A stretch of DNA of 64,000 nucleotides from Deltaproteobacteria bacterium (GTDB lineage Bacteria; UBA10199; JACPAL01; JACOUP01): contig JACOUP010000008.1 of NCBI GenBank assembly GCA_016177765.1, positions 439,021 through 503,020 on the forward strand, in the 5' to 3' direction. The position numbers were made by a program, and so were the translations under genes. Numbering within the stretch: position 1 is the stretch's first letter; each line of letters begins with the position of its first letter. Below the pieces are notes generated by a model. That model saw nothing but the letters and a program-made list of their open reading frames with translations, ran no database searches and had not been told where the DNA came from. Below, piece after piece: positions 57,752-64,000 of the stretch.

Positions 57752-58982
57752 TTTTAAAAACATTGTTTTGCCCTTCACTCTTTTTCTCCTCTTCCCACTA
57801 TCGGGGCAATCGGCCGATTTTCATATCGATTCTTCTCTCCTCGGCCAGGTCCGGAAAAATTCGGAAGGCCAGACGGAGGTCCCGATCAATGGCTACCTCG
57901 GCTTTGCGGTCGCCCAACCTTCCTGGCGACTCTCGTCCGAAACAAACATGCGCCTCTTCCGCGACTTCGATCAAAAAATAAACGATTACGACCTCTACCA
58001 GGCGGTCCTCCATATCAACCCGACGGAGCCGCTCAAGATCGATTTCGGCCGGCAGTTTGTGAATCAGGGGTTTTCTGTCGAGACACTCGATGCGATCCGC
58101 CTGACACTCACCGCCATCGACCCCCTCGCCGTAACCCTCTACAGCGGCATCCCCAGGAGTGTGGAAAGGGGGGATTTCAACAAGGATGACGGCCTCTTGA
58201 CCGGTCTCTCCCTCGCCCTGAGGGACCTTGGCGGTACTCGCGGCGCCCTCCATGTCGCCTGGCGAAAGAATAGCATTCAGCTCTCCGATCTTCAAAACGA
58301 CCAGGTCTTTACCGGCCTCAACATCTCACATCGTTTCAATGTCAAGAGTTCCCCCATGATCTACGGCCTCTTTGAGTACGATGCGACAGGCAAGACGGTC
58401 AACTCAGGGACGGCCGGGGTGGACATCTATCCCTCCCACCGGCTCGCGCTGAATGCCGAGTTCGACTACTACGACATTAACCGGAAGTACGACCGGCGGA
58501 CTATTTTTGGCACTTTTACCAAGGGGGGACTCATTAGCGGCCGTTTCTCTTCCACCGTGACCCTCGTCCCCGGCTGGCTTGATTTTGTGGAGACCTATGC
58601 CTACCAGAGTGTCGCGATCCAGGAAGGGATCCGCAAAAATGGGCACCTTCTCGATACCTCGCTGGAGATCAATATCGATACGATCGGGTTCACCTTTGGG
58701 CCCGGTTATTATTTTGCCAAGAGTTTTGGGGGGCAGGTGCACGGGATCCGCTTCTTCGGGCAGGAACAGTTCACGGAGAAGTGGACTGCCGATCTTGGCG
58801 TGGACTACAGTCAATACAAAAAAGTGACCAATGACAACGATTACGCCTTTTCAACGATCGCCTGGACAGGGTATGAGGTCGTCAAGGGGTTGACCGTTTC
58901 CGGCGGATTTGAGTTTAACCAGAATAATCTTTTCAACAAAGACACACGGGGGTCGTTTAAAATTGATTACCGGTTCAATTAA
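57735..58982 (+). CDS. outer-membrane beta-barrel porin of a porin-cytochrome module
   Basis: A 415-residue protein with a signal peptide (FTLFLLFPLSGQS) and alternating amphipathic strands such as WRLSSETNMRLFRDFDQ, GALHVAWRKNSIQLSD and FSTIAWTGYEVVKGLTVSGGF. It ends in a strand closing with YRFN. It lies between two multiheme cytochrome genes, the arrangement of porin-cytochrome (Pcc/MtrCAB-like) conduits in which a barrel houses a cytochrome across the outer membrane. No sequence match to MtrB is claimed; the call rests on topology and context. Confidence 0.8.
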   Translation: MSSMSSFKNIVLPFTLFLLFPLSGQSADFHIDSSLLGQVRKNSEGQTEVPINGYLGFAVAQPSWRLSSETNMRLFRDFDQKINDYDLYQAVLHINPTEPLKIDFGRQFVNQGFSVETLDAIRLTLTAIDPLAVTLYSGIPRSVERGDFNKDDGLLTGLSLALRDLGGTRGALHVAWRKNSIQLSDLQNDQVFTGLNISHRFNVKSSPMIYGLFEYDATGKTVNSGTAGVDIYPSHRLALNAEFDYYDINRKYDRRTIFGTFTKGGLISGRFSSTVTLVPGWLDFVETYAYQSVAIQEGIRKNGHLLDTSLEINIDTIGFTFGPGYYFAKSFGGQVHGIRFFGQEQFTEKWTADLGVDYSQYKKVTNDNDYAFSTIAWTGYEVVKGLTVSGGFEFNQNNLFNKDTRGSFKIDYRFN

Positions 58983-58985
58983 CCC

Positions 58986-59027
58986 TTCGACAAGCTCAGG
59001 GTGTCCGGACATGGTGAGCCTGTCGAA
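58986..59027. repeat. dispersed-type inverted repeat containing a start codon
   Basis: TTCGACAAGCTCA (58986-58998) and TGAGCCTGTCGAA (59015-59027) form a 13-bp imperfect stem. The ATG of the heptaheme cytochrome (59011) lies in the loop side, and the right arm encodes MVSLSNH. CTTCGACAAGCTCAGG-type repeats are, from memory, widespread in bacterial genomes. Confidence 0.75.
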
Positions 59028-59598
59028 CCATAAACAACCTATTTTATTTTTCCTTCTAATCTTCTTTCTCTCATTTTCTCTGTCCGCCGAAGCCAGAAAG
59101 AAAAAATTTCACCCCTTTGATCTCTTTGACCACGAGATGCATACCCCGATGTTTGAGGGGGTGATCCCGTGCGAAACCTGCCACGCCGATCCGGACTCTT
59201 ACACCGACCGGAGAAAAATAAACCGTCTCGGCTGTCACACCTGTCACAACAACCCTAACCCCCCCCTCCCCGGAAACAATGATTGCAACGTCTGCCATAA
59301 AACTGGTTCGGGTGGAACACCCTTTCCAAAGCCGGCCAGCCATAAGATGGATTGGCTGAACAAACACAAGACGCTCGCCCAGCAGAACCCGGCCGAATGC
59401 ACCCAATGTCATGCCAATGCGATTTTCTGCATCAACTGCCACAAGAGGCGGGATACCATTCAGCAGAGGATGCACCGCCGGAATTTCAAATTCTTTCATT
59501 CGATCGAGGCGCGGGCCAACCCACACCGTTGCGATGCCTGCCACCTGGTGAATTTCTGCCAGGATTGCCACTCGGGAAGGGGGAACTCGAATAGATGA
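59011..59598 (+). CDS. heptaheme c-type cytochrome
   Basis: A 195-residue periplasmic cytochrome with signal peptide (ILFFLLIFFLSFSLSAEA) and seven CxxCH motifs: CETCH, CHTCH, CNVCH, CTQCH, CINCH, CDACH and CQDCH. The HPFDLFDHEMHTPMFEGVIP region supplies extra His ligands. Size and position after the porin fit the inner, periplasmic cytochrome of a porin-cytochrome conduit. The start codon lies within a dispersed inverted repeat; no better start is seen downstream. Confidence 0.9.
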   Translation: MVSLSNHKQPILFFLLIFFLSFSLSAEARKKKFHPFDLFDHEMHTPMFEGVIPCETCHADPDSYTDRRKINRLGCHTCHNNPNPPLPGNNDCNVCHKTGSGGTPFPKPASHKMDWLNKHKTLAQQNPAECTQCHANAIFCINCHKRRDTIQQRMHRRNFKFFHSIEARANPHRCDACHLVNFCQDCHSGRGNSNR

Positions 59599-59909
59599 GG
59601 GAGAGAACCCATTCCTGCTCTGTCGTTTTCTGCCTCATCGTTCTATTGATGGCCTGCGGCGGGAGTCCTGTGAATGAAGGGGAGAATTATGGCAACCTCC
59701 TGTCGACCGATCAGGGGTTGGTCCTGACCGAGGGGGAACATGAGGCCGGCTGGGGGCGGTCCGACTGCACCCTCTGCCACAACCTGGAAAATATCCATCG
59801 GATCAACCGGACAGGGATCCCGATCGACATCGACGCCATCCATGACCAGGCTTTGAGTGACGGAATCGCCTCTTGCGCTACCTGTCATGGGACTAACGGC
59901 GTGCCGTGA
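59595..59909 (+). CDS. diheme c-type cytochrome lipoprotein
   Basis: A 104-residue lipoprotein (lipobox LLMAC) with CTLCH and CATCH heme motifs and a possible distal His-rich segment (ENIHRINRTG). Overlaps the upstream cytochrome stop by 4 bases and hemG by 4 bases. Could pass electrons between the heptaheme cytochrome and membrane carriers. Confidence 0.85.
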   Translation: MRERTHSCSVVFCLIVLLMACGGSPVNEGENYGNLLSTDQGLVLTEGEHEAGWGRSDCTLCHNLENIHRINRTGIPIDIDAIHDQALSDGIASCATCHGTNGVP

Positions 59910-61240
59910 AGATCAACAATCTCATTATAGGCGGCGGGCTCTCGGGCATCACGATCGCCACCCACCTCTGGAAAAGATCGGCTGAGTTCCTGCTCCTCGA
60001 GTCGGCCCCGAGACTCGGGGGAAAGATTGAAACTAAAATGACCCCCGAGGCTTCTTACGAATTTGGGCCGAACTCATTCACCAACCAGACAGAGGAAATT
60101 CTTGAATTACTAGAACTGCTCGGCCTGGGACCAGAAATCCTGGAACCGTCCCGCTCCTCAAAAAAGAGATTTATCCTTAAGAGAGGGAAGATTACCCAAC
60201 TCCCTTCAAAACCGCCGGAGATCTTGACCACAAAGGCGTTGACGTTTGGAGGCCGGCTTCGATTTTTACGGGAGTTTTTCTACACCCCTCCCCGACCCTC
60301 CGGAGAAGAATCAGCCTGGGATTTTTTTGAAAGGCATTTTGGCCGTGAAGTCGCCGACTATTTTGTCGATCCCTTCGTCTCCGGGATCTTTGCCGGCGAT
60401 GCCAAAAAGATCTCGCTCGCCCAAGCCTTCCCGACAATGGCCGAGGCGGAGGGAAAATCAGAGTCGCTCCTCCGGTACCTGATTAGCCAACGCAAAACAG
60501 CCAGGACGACACCCCAATCCTACCAGCTCAAAAATGGGCTTGAATCAATCTTTCACCGTTTCTTAAAGCAGGTCGGGGATGAAAAGATCCGTCTCTCCGA
60601 AAAAGTTCAGGAGATCTCCCCCGATGGAAACAAATTTAGGGTGGTCACCGACAAGGCGGAGTACGAGACCTCCAGGTTATACCTCACCACCCCTGCCTAT
60701 GTTTCCGCACCCCTTCTCAAGAAAAACTTTGCCGGTCTCGCAGCCCCCCTGTCGGCGATTGATTACGCCCCGGTCATTACGATCCATCTGAAGGTTCCTC
60801 AAAGTGAAAACTACCCCTTTGACGGCTTCGGGATCCTGATCCCCTCCTCCGAAGAAAGGAAAATCCTGGGTGTCTTGTGGAACTCCGGCAGTTTTCCCTC
60901 ACTGTTCCCCGACAAGCGACACCATTACCTCACCGTCTATGCCGGTGGCGCCCGTCAGAGAGAGCTGGTTCAGGAGGATGAAAACCGTGTCAAAGCCATT
61001 ATCTTGAACGAGGTCCAGCAGATTTTCGATCTTCGTGCTGAACCAATTTTAATCCATCTGCGCCGCCATCATCAGGCAATCCCGCAATATAATTTGGGGT
61101 ACGGTAAAATCTTAAAAGCCCTGGAGGAGAATTTAAAAAATTGTCCCAATCTGAAACTGGCGGGGAATTACATCGGTGGGATCAGTATGCCCAAGACGGT
61201 TACCTCGGCCAAGAGAACCGTTGTCAGTGATGATTTTTAA
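59906..61240 (+). CDS. hemG: protoporphyrinogen oxidase
   Basis: A 444-residue FAD-dependent oxidase of the HemY/HemG (PPOX) type. NLIIGGGLSGITIATHL is the FAD fold, GPNSFTNQTEEI and the C-terminal NLKLAGNYIGGISMPKTVTSA are PPOX blocks. It makes protoporphyrin IX for heme, fitting its place at the end of a multiheme cytochrome operon. GTG start overlapping the diheme gene stop. Its TAA shares TTAA with the convergent cytochrome stop. Confidence 0.9.
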   Translation: MKINNLIIGGGLSGITIATHLWKRSAEFLLLESAPRLGGKIETKMTPEASYEFGPNSFTNQTEEILELLELLGLGPEILEPSRSSKKRFILKRGKITQLPSKPPEILTTKALTFGGRLRFLREFFYTPPRPSGEESAWDFFERHFGREVADYFVDPFVSGIFAGDAKKISLAQAFPTMAEAEGKSESLLRYLISQRKTARTTPQSYQLKNGLESIFHRFLKQVGDEKIRLSEKVQEISPDGNKFRVVTDKAEYETSRLYLTTPAYVSAPLLKKNFAGLAAPLSAIDYAPVITIHLKVPQSENYPFDGFGILIPSSEERKILGVLWNSGSFPSLFPDKRHHYLTVYAGGARQRELVQEDENRVKAIILNEVQQIFDLRAEPILIHLRRHHQAIPQYNLGYGKILKALEENLKNCPNLKLAGNYIGGISMPKTVTSAKRTVVSDDF

Positions 61241-62418
61241 GGCTTTGCAGGAGGAGTAGAACTCCTCACATACTGGAGATACCCCAGCAGGTAGTTTAAC
61301 TCGTTCTCCTCGAATTTTGGCCAGGGGATATTCTTTTCCTTCATCAGCGACTGCATGAAAGGGGCATGGTTCCAGATCGAGGCGACCATTTCCATCACCG
61401 ACGAGGCCTTCCGGGTGACCGACAGATCGGGGCCGACCCCTTGCGCCCCACCCCCTGCTGAATGACAAACGGAACACTGCTTTTGAGAAAAGAGCTTCTG
61501 ACCGGCCGCTGAATCGGGAGGGGGGTCAAAGTAGTTCAGGAAGTAGAGGGAGGCGACAAGATCCGCTATCTCCTTTTCAGTAAACCGGGGAACCGCCATC
61601 CGGACCTCTTGCATCCGGCCAAAAATATCGGGGGCATGGTTCCACATCCGGGCAACCACCTGTGTCAGGCTCTTTTTCAACCCGCGAGAGCGTTCGGAAA
61701 GATCGATCCGGGCGGCGCCGGCTTCGCTACCGTGGCAACGAACACATCCCTTGTTCTGAAAAACCTTGATTCCCTCATTTGGATTACCGGGGGCGTGGTA
61801 GGAGACCGCTTCCCCCCGTGCCGCCCCTTTGAGATAGGCCACGAGGTCCATGATCTCCGTCCCCTCAAATTTTGGCCAAGAGATTCCCCTTTGGGCCATC
61901 GCGGCCTTCATCGAGGGGCCATGGTTCCAGAGGGCCTTGGCGAGAAAAATGGGGGAGAGATCCCGCGGAAAGGCGGCCAGGGGAGGGGCCGAAGCATTCT
62001 TACCTGTGGAAGAATGACAAGAGTGACAACCGCGGCCTGAAAAGAGCTTTTCCCCGCGGACCGTATTCCCGGCCTGGTCAAAGTAATGAACATAGTAAAG
62101 GTAGGCCACCAGACTTTCCACCTCGGCCCCTGTCAGCCTTGGCCAGATGACCTTCATCTCTGCCATCTTGGCATTCATCGTCGGGGCATGGTTTAAGAGG
62201 TCACCGGCAATGGCCAACTGGGAACCGCCGATGTCGACACGACCCAAGTCATGCCCGACATGCCCCCCCTCCCCCAGGATCGCATGGCACCGGAAACACC
62301 CTTTCTCCGAAAAGAGCCGCGCCCCTTCCGCTGGATTATTCGGGAAACTTGGCTGTCCAAAGGCAGTCAGAGGAGAAAGAACAATCAAACAAATAAAGAG
62401 ACAAAGATAACTCATCAC
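61237..62418 (-). CDS. four-domain c-type cytochrome
   Basis: A 393-residue exported protein with four repeats of a class I cytochrome c domain of about 95 residues. The heme motifs are CFRCH, CHSCH, CVRCH and CSVCH. Each domain ends with a WNHAP/W-P-x-F-x-Met-ligand-type segment (MKVIWPRLTGAEVESLVAYL and similar). Its start overlaps the NrfD-like gene stop by 4 bases. Probably the electron acceptor or donor of the quinone-linked complex encoded upstream. Confidence 0.9.
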   Translation of the reverse strand: MMSYLCLFICLIVLSPLTAFGQPSFPNNPAEGARLFSEKGCFRCHAILGEGGHVGHDLGRVDIGGSQLAIAGDLLNHAPTMNAKMAEMKVIWPRLTGAEVESLVAYLYYVHYFDQAGNTVRGEKLFSGRGCHSCHSSTGKNASAPPLAAFPRDLSPIFLAKALWNHGPSMKAAMAQRGISWPKFEGTEIMDLVAYLKGAARGEAVSYHAPGNPNEGIKVFQNKGCVRCHGSEAGAARIDLSERSRGLKKSLTQVVARMWNHAPDIFGRMQEVRMAVPRFTEKEIADLVASLYFLNYFDPPPDSAAGQKLFSQKQCSVCHSAGGGAQGVGPDLSVTRKASSVMEMVASIWNHAPFMQSLMKEKNIPWPKFEENELNYLLGYLQYVRSSTPPAKP

Positions 62419-63758
62419 CCTTCCCTCCCACTGAGACTCGGTTCTTCTGCACCCGGCAGGTATCCTTTCACCCGTTCATGAACCTCTTGGAGTGAACTCT
62501 CCCGTCCTTCTTCAATCTCCCAGATGGAAACAATCGGAAAAATCTTGGTAAAGATCATATAAAGGAGGATGAAGGCGGCAAAACAGCCGGCGGTGATCGC
62601 CAGCTCGACCAAGCTCGGATGGTAGCGCCCCATGGTGTAGGGTAGGCGTGGATTAACAAGACTCGGGACGACAATGGTGAAACGCTCCAGCCACATTCCG
62701 ATAGTCACTAGGCCAGAGGCGATAACAGTCCCCGAGACGGTCCTGGTTTTTCGGTTGGCCAGGATAATCAGGGGACCGATAAAACAACAGACCACCATCG
62801 TCCAGAAATAGAAGGCGTAAGGACCGAACAGTTTTGAACGAAAGATCTCCATCTCCCGCGGCTCGTTGCCGTAAAAGACGGTTAAGTGTTCGCAAAAGGT
62901 GAAATAAAACCAGAGCAGGCTCATCACCAGAAGGAGAATCCCCAGATAGTTAAAGTGAATTTTTTTCAGGTACTCTTCCAGATGGTAGGCCTTCCGGATG
63001 ATGGCCATCGCGATAATCAAGGCGGCAATCCCTGAAAAAATAGCCCCGACGACAAAATAGGGGCCGAAGATGGCCGAATGCCACATCGGTTGGATCGTCA
63101 TGGAAAAGACGTAGCTGACGACCGTGTGCACCGAAATCGCCACAGGGATCACAACGACGGCCATGATGGAGATCAAGACCTCCAGAATCCGCTTCTGCCG
63201 GGGTGTCTCCTGCCAGCCGAGGGCCAAAATTCGGTAAAACCGCGGCCACTTGAGGCCGCAATCACGGAGCCGGGCGATATCCGGAATCAGGGGAAGGTAC
63301 AGGTAGATGCAGGAGGCGGTGAGATAGCAGGTGATGCTCGTCACATCCCAGAGGAGCGGCGAGGTAAAGTGCGGGTGACGGAGTACATTCAGCATACGGT
63401 CGGGGCGGCCCAGGTCAATCAAGATATTCCCGACACCAAAGAGGAGGACCATCACGGTAATCACCTCTGCTGATCGCGTGATGGCACGACGCCATTCCGC
63501 CTGGGCAATACGGAGGATGGCGGAGATCAAGGTCCCGGCATGAGAGATCCCAATGAAGAAGACAAAGTTGGTAATGTAGAGCCCCCAATAGGTCGGGCGG
63601 GAGAGCCCGGTCACCCCGAGTCCCCCAAAAAATTGGTAGAGGTAGGCCCCAACGCCGACCAACCAGACCGAAAAGAGGATGCCGGCCGTGATCCAGAACC
63701 GGCGGGTCGTCTCCAACACCGGCTTGAGGAGGACGAGATCCATCTCGTTCGTCTTCAT
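62415..63758 (-). CDS. NrfD/ActC-like quinone-interacting membrane protein
   Basis: A 447-residue protein with about ten membrane helices. NFVFFIGISHAGTLISAILRIAQAEWRRAITRSAEVIT near residue 70 is the NrfD/PsrC/ActC signature (HAG and TRSAE segments), and FYFTFCEHLTVFYGNEPREM near 305 is typical of ActC-type members. It would oxidise or reduce quinone and exchange electrons with the FeS subunit encoded upstream and the cytochrome downstream. Alternative complex III is the best guess, but other ActA/D/E/F genes are outside the window or absent. Confidence 0.88.
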   Translation of the reverse strand: MKTNEMDLVLLKPVLETTRRFWITAGILFSVWLVGVGAYLYQFFGGLGVTGLSRPTYWGLYITNFVFFIGISHAGTLISAILRIAQAEWRRAITRSAEVITVMVLLFGVGNILIDLGRPDRMLNVLRHPHFTSPLLWDVTSITCYLTASCIYLYLPLIPDIARLRDCGLKWPRFYRILALGWQETPRQKRILEVLISIMAVVVIPVAISVHTVVSYVFSMTIQPMWHSAIFGPYFVVGAIFSGIAALIIAMAIIRKAYHLEEYLKKIHFNYLGILLLVMSLLWFYFTFCEHLTVFYGNEPREMEIFRSKLFGPYAFYFWTMVVCCFIGPLIILANRKTRTVSGTVIASGLVTIGMWLERFTIVVPSLVNPRLPYTMGRYHPSLVELAITAGCFAAFILLYMIFTKIFPIVSIWEIEEGRESSLQEVHERVKGYLPGAEEPSLSGREG

Positions 63759-64000
63759 TCGACACCCCCCTCAGTCAGGTAAATTACCTTCGGTTCCGTC
63801 CCGAGGTCCTCCATCAAGCGAAAGGCCCGTCGGCTACGGACCAGTTGGGAGACCTCGCTTTTTGGATCATCGAGATCCCCAAAGAACATCGCCTGGGAGG
63901 GACAGATTTCAACACAGGCGGGGAGATAATCCTCCGAGATCATCTCTCTCCCCTCCACGCGGGCCTTTTCCCTCCCCTTCTGAAGCCGGTGGGAACAAAA
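63755..64000 (-). CDS. 4Fe-4S ferredoxin subunit, C-terminal part
   Basis: The gene runs off the right edge. The visible 82 codons include FCSHRL, LPACVEICPSQAMFFGDLDD and an ending typical of PsrB/NrfC/ActB-type subunits, where ACVEICP supplies cluster cysteines and FGDLDDPKSEV follows. It overlaps the NrfD-like gene start by 4 bases, so the two subunits form a unit. Confidence 0.85.
   Translation of the reverse strand, partial: FCSHRLQKGREKARVEGREMISEDYLPACVEICPSQAMFFGDLDDPKSEVSQLVRSRRAFRLMEDLGTEPKVIYLTEGGVE

Overview
The window is a gene-dense chromosomal segment of a Gram-negative, respiratory bacterium. Support comes from complex I, an aa3-type oxidase, lipoproteins, a beta-barrel porin and many c-type cytochromes. 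I cannot assign it to a phylum from sequence alone. Gene content (an NxrA/NxrB-like molybdoenzyme, a porin-cytochrome module, NrfD/ActC-like modules, sigma-54 promoters) would fit an uncultured deltaproteobacterial, Nitrospirota-like or related lineage. It looks chromosomal rather than phage or plasmid: there is no CRISPR array and no rRNA, the three tRNA genes are all for serine, and the only transposase is a REP-associated one.

Layout. 1-341: tail of an MNT-type nucleotidyltransferase gene and a broken HEPN-like partner. 323-14509 (minus): a nuo cluster B-[exported TPR-like]-C-D-E-F-[Cys-rich exported protein]-G-H-J-K-L-M-N that lacks nuoA and nuoI. 14575-19562: a DUF255/thioredoxin-fold protein, smpB, an amidohydrolase, tRNA-Ser(TGA) and a short aldehyde dehydrogenase. 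19574-23130: tRNA-Ser(GCT), an att-like duplication of its 3' end, a textbook sigma-54 promoter, and a large secreted repeat protein with a lipoprotein. 23162-27285: phhB, tRNA-Ser(CGA), an ArsP-like permease, arsenate reductase, an MFS transporter and a TauE permease. 27285-31960 (minus): molybdenum cofactor genes moaCB (fused), moaA, mobA, moaE, moaD, moeA, plus tatA. 32000-39251 (minus): hemerythrin, TorD-like chaperone, heme gamma subunit, NxrB-like beta, a small acidic protein and a Tat-exported NxrA-like alpha subunit, with a divergent Rrf2 regulator at 39406. 39859-43106: an IpdC-like decarboxylase, then a RAYT/plsC island bounded by identical 41-bp REP copies. 43130-47044 (minus): aa3 cytochrome oxidase. 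47558-55058 (minus): NfnAB fusion, ferritin-like protein, citrate synthase and a 2-oxoacid:ferredoxin oxidoreductase. 55184-61240 (plus): a 17-motif multiheme cytochrome, an outer-membrane porin-like protein, a heptaheme cytochrome, a diheme lipoprotein and hemG. 61237-64000 (minus): four-domain cytochrome c, NrfD/ActC-like membrane protein and the end of a ferredoxin subunit.

How it works together (inference). Reduced ferredoxin from 2-oxoacid oxidation and Nfn could feed complex I and the quinone pool. The quinone pool would exchange electrons with the NrfD/cytochrome module, the aa3 oxidase, a periplasmic NXR/NAR-type enzyme and an outer-membrane porin-cytochrome conduit. The Moco genes and tatA lie directly downstream of the molybdoenzyme genes, as expected for a co-expressed maturation set.

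The most unusual signal is not a gene. A family of 13-nt palindromes (GGGTG-N3-CACCC), often in tandem with a 15-nt period, is scattered through the window, often in frame inside conserved genes. At least five other palindromic repeat families occur in the same way: in nuoG, moeA, nfnAB, coxC, and the REP copies next to a RAYT transposase.
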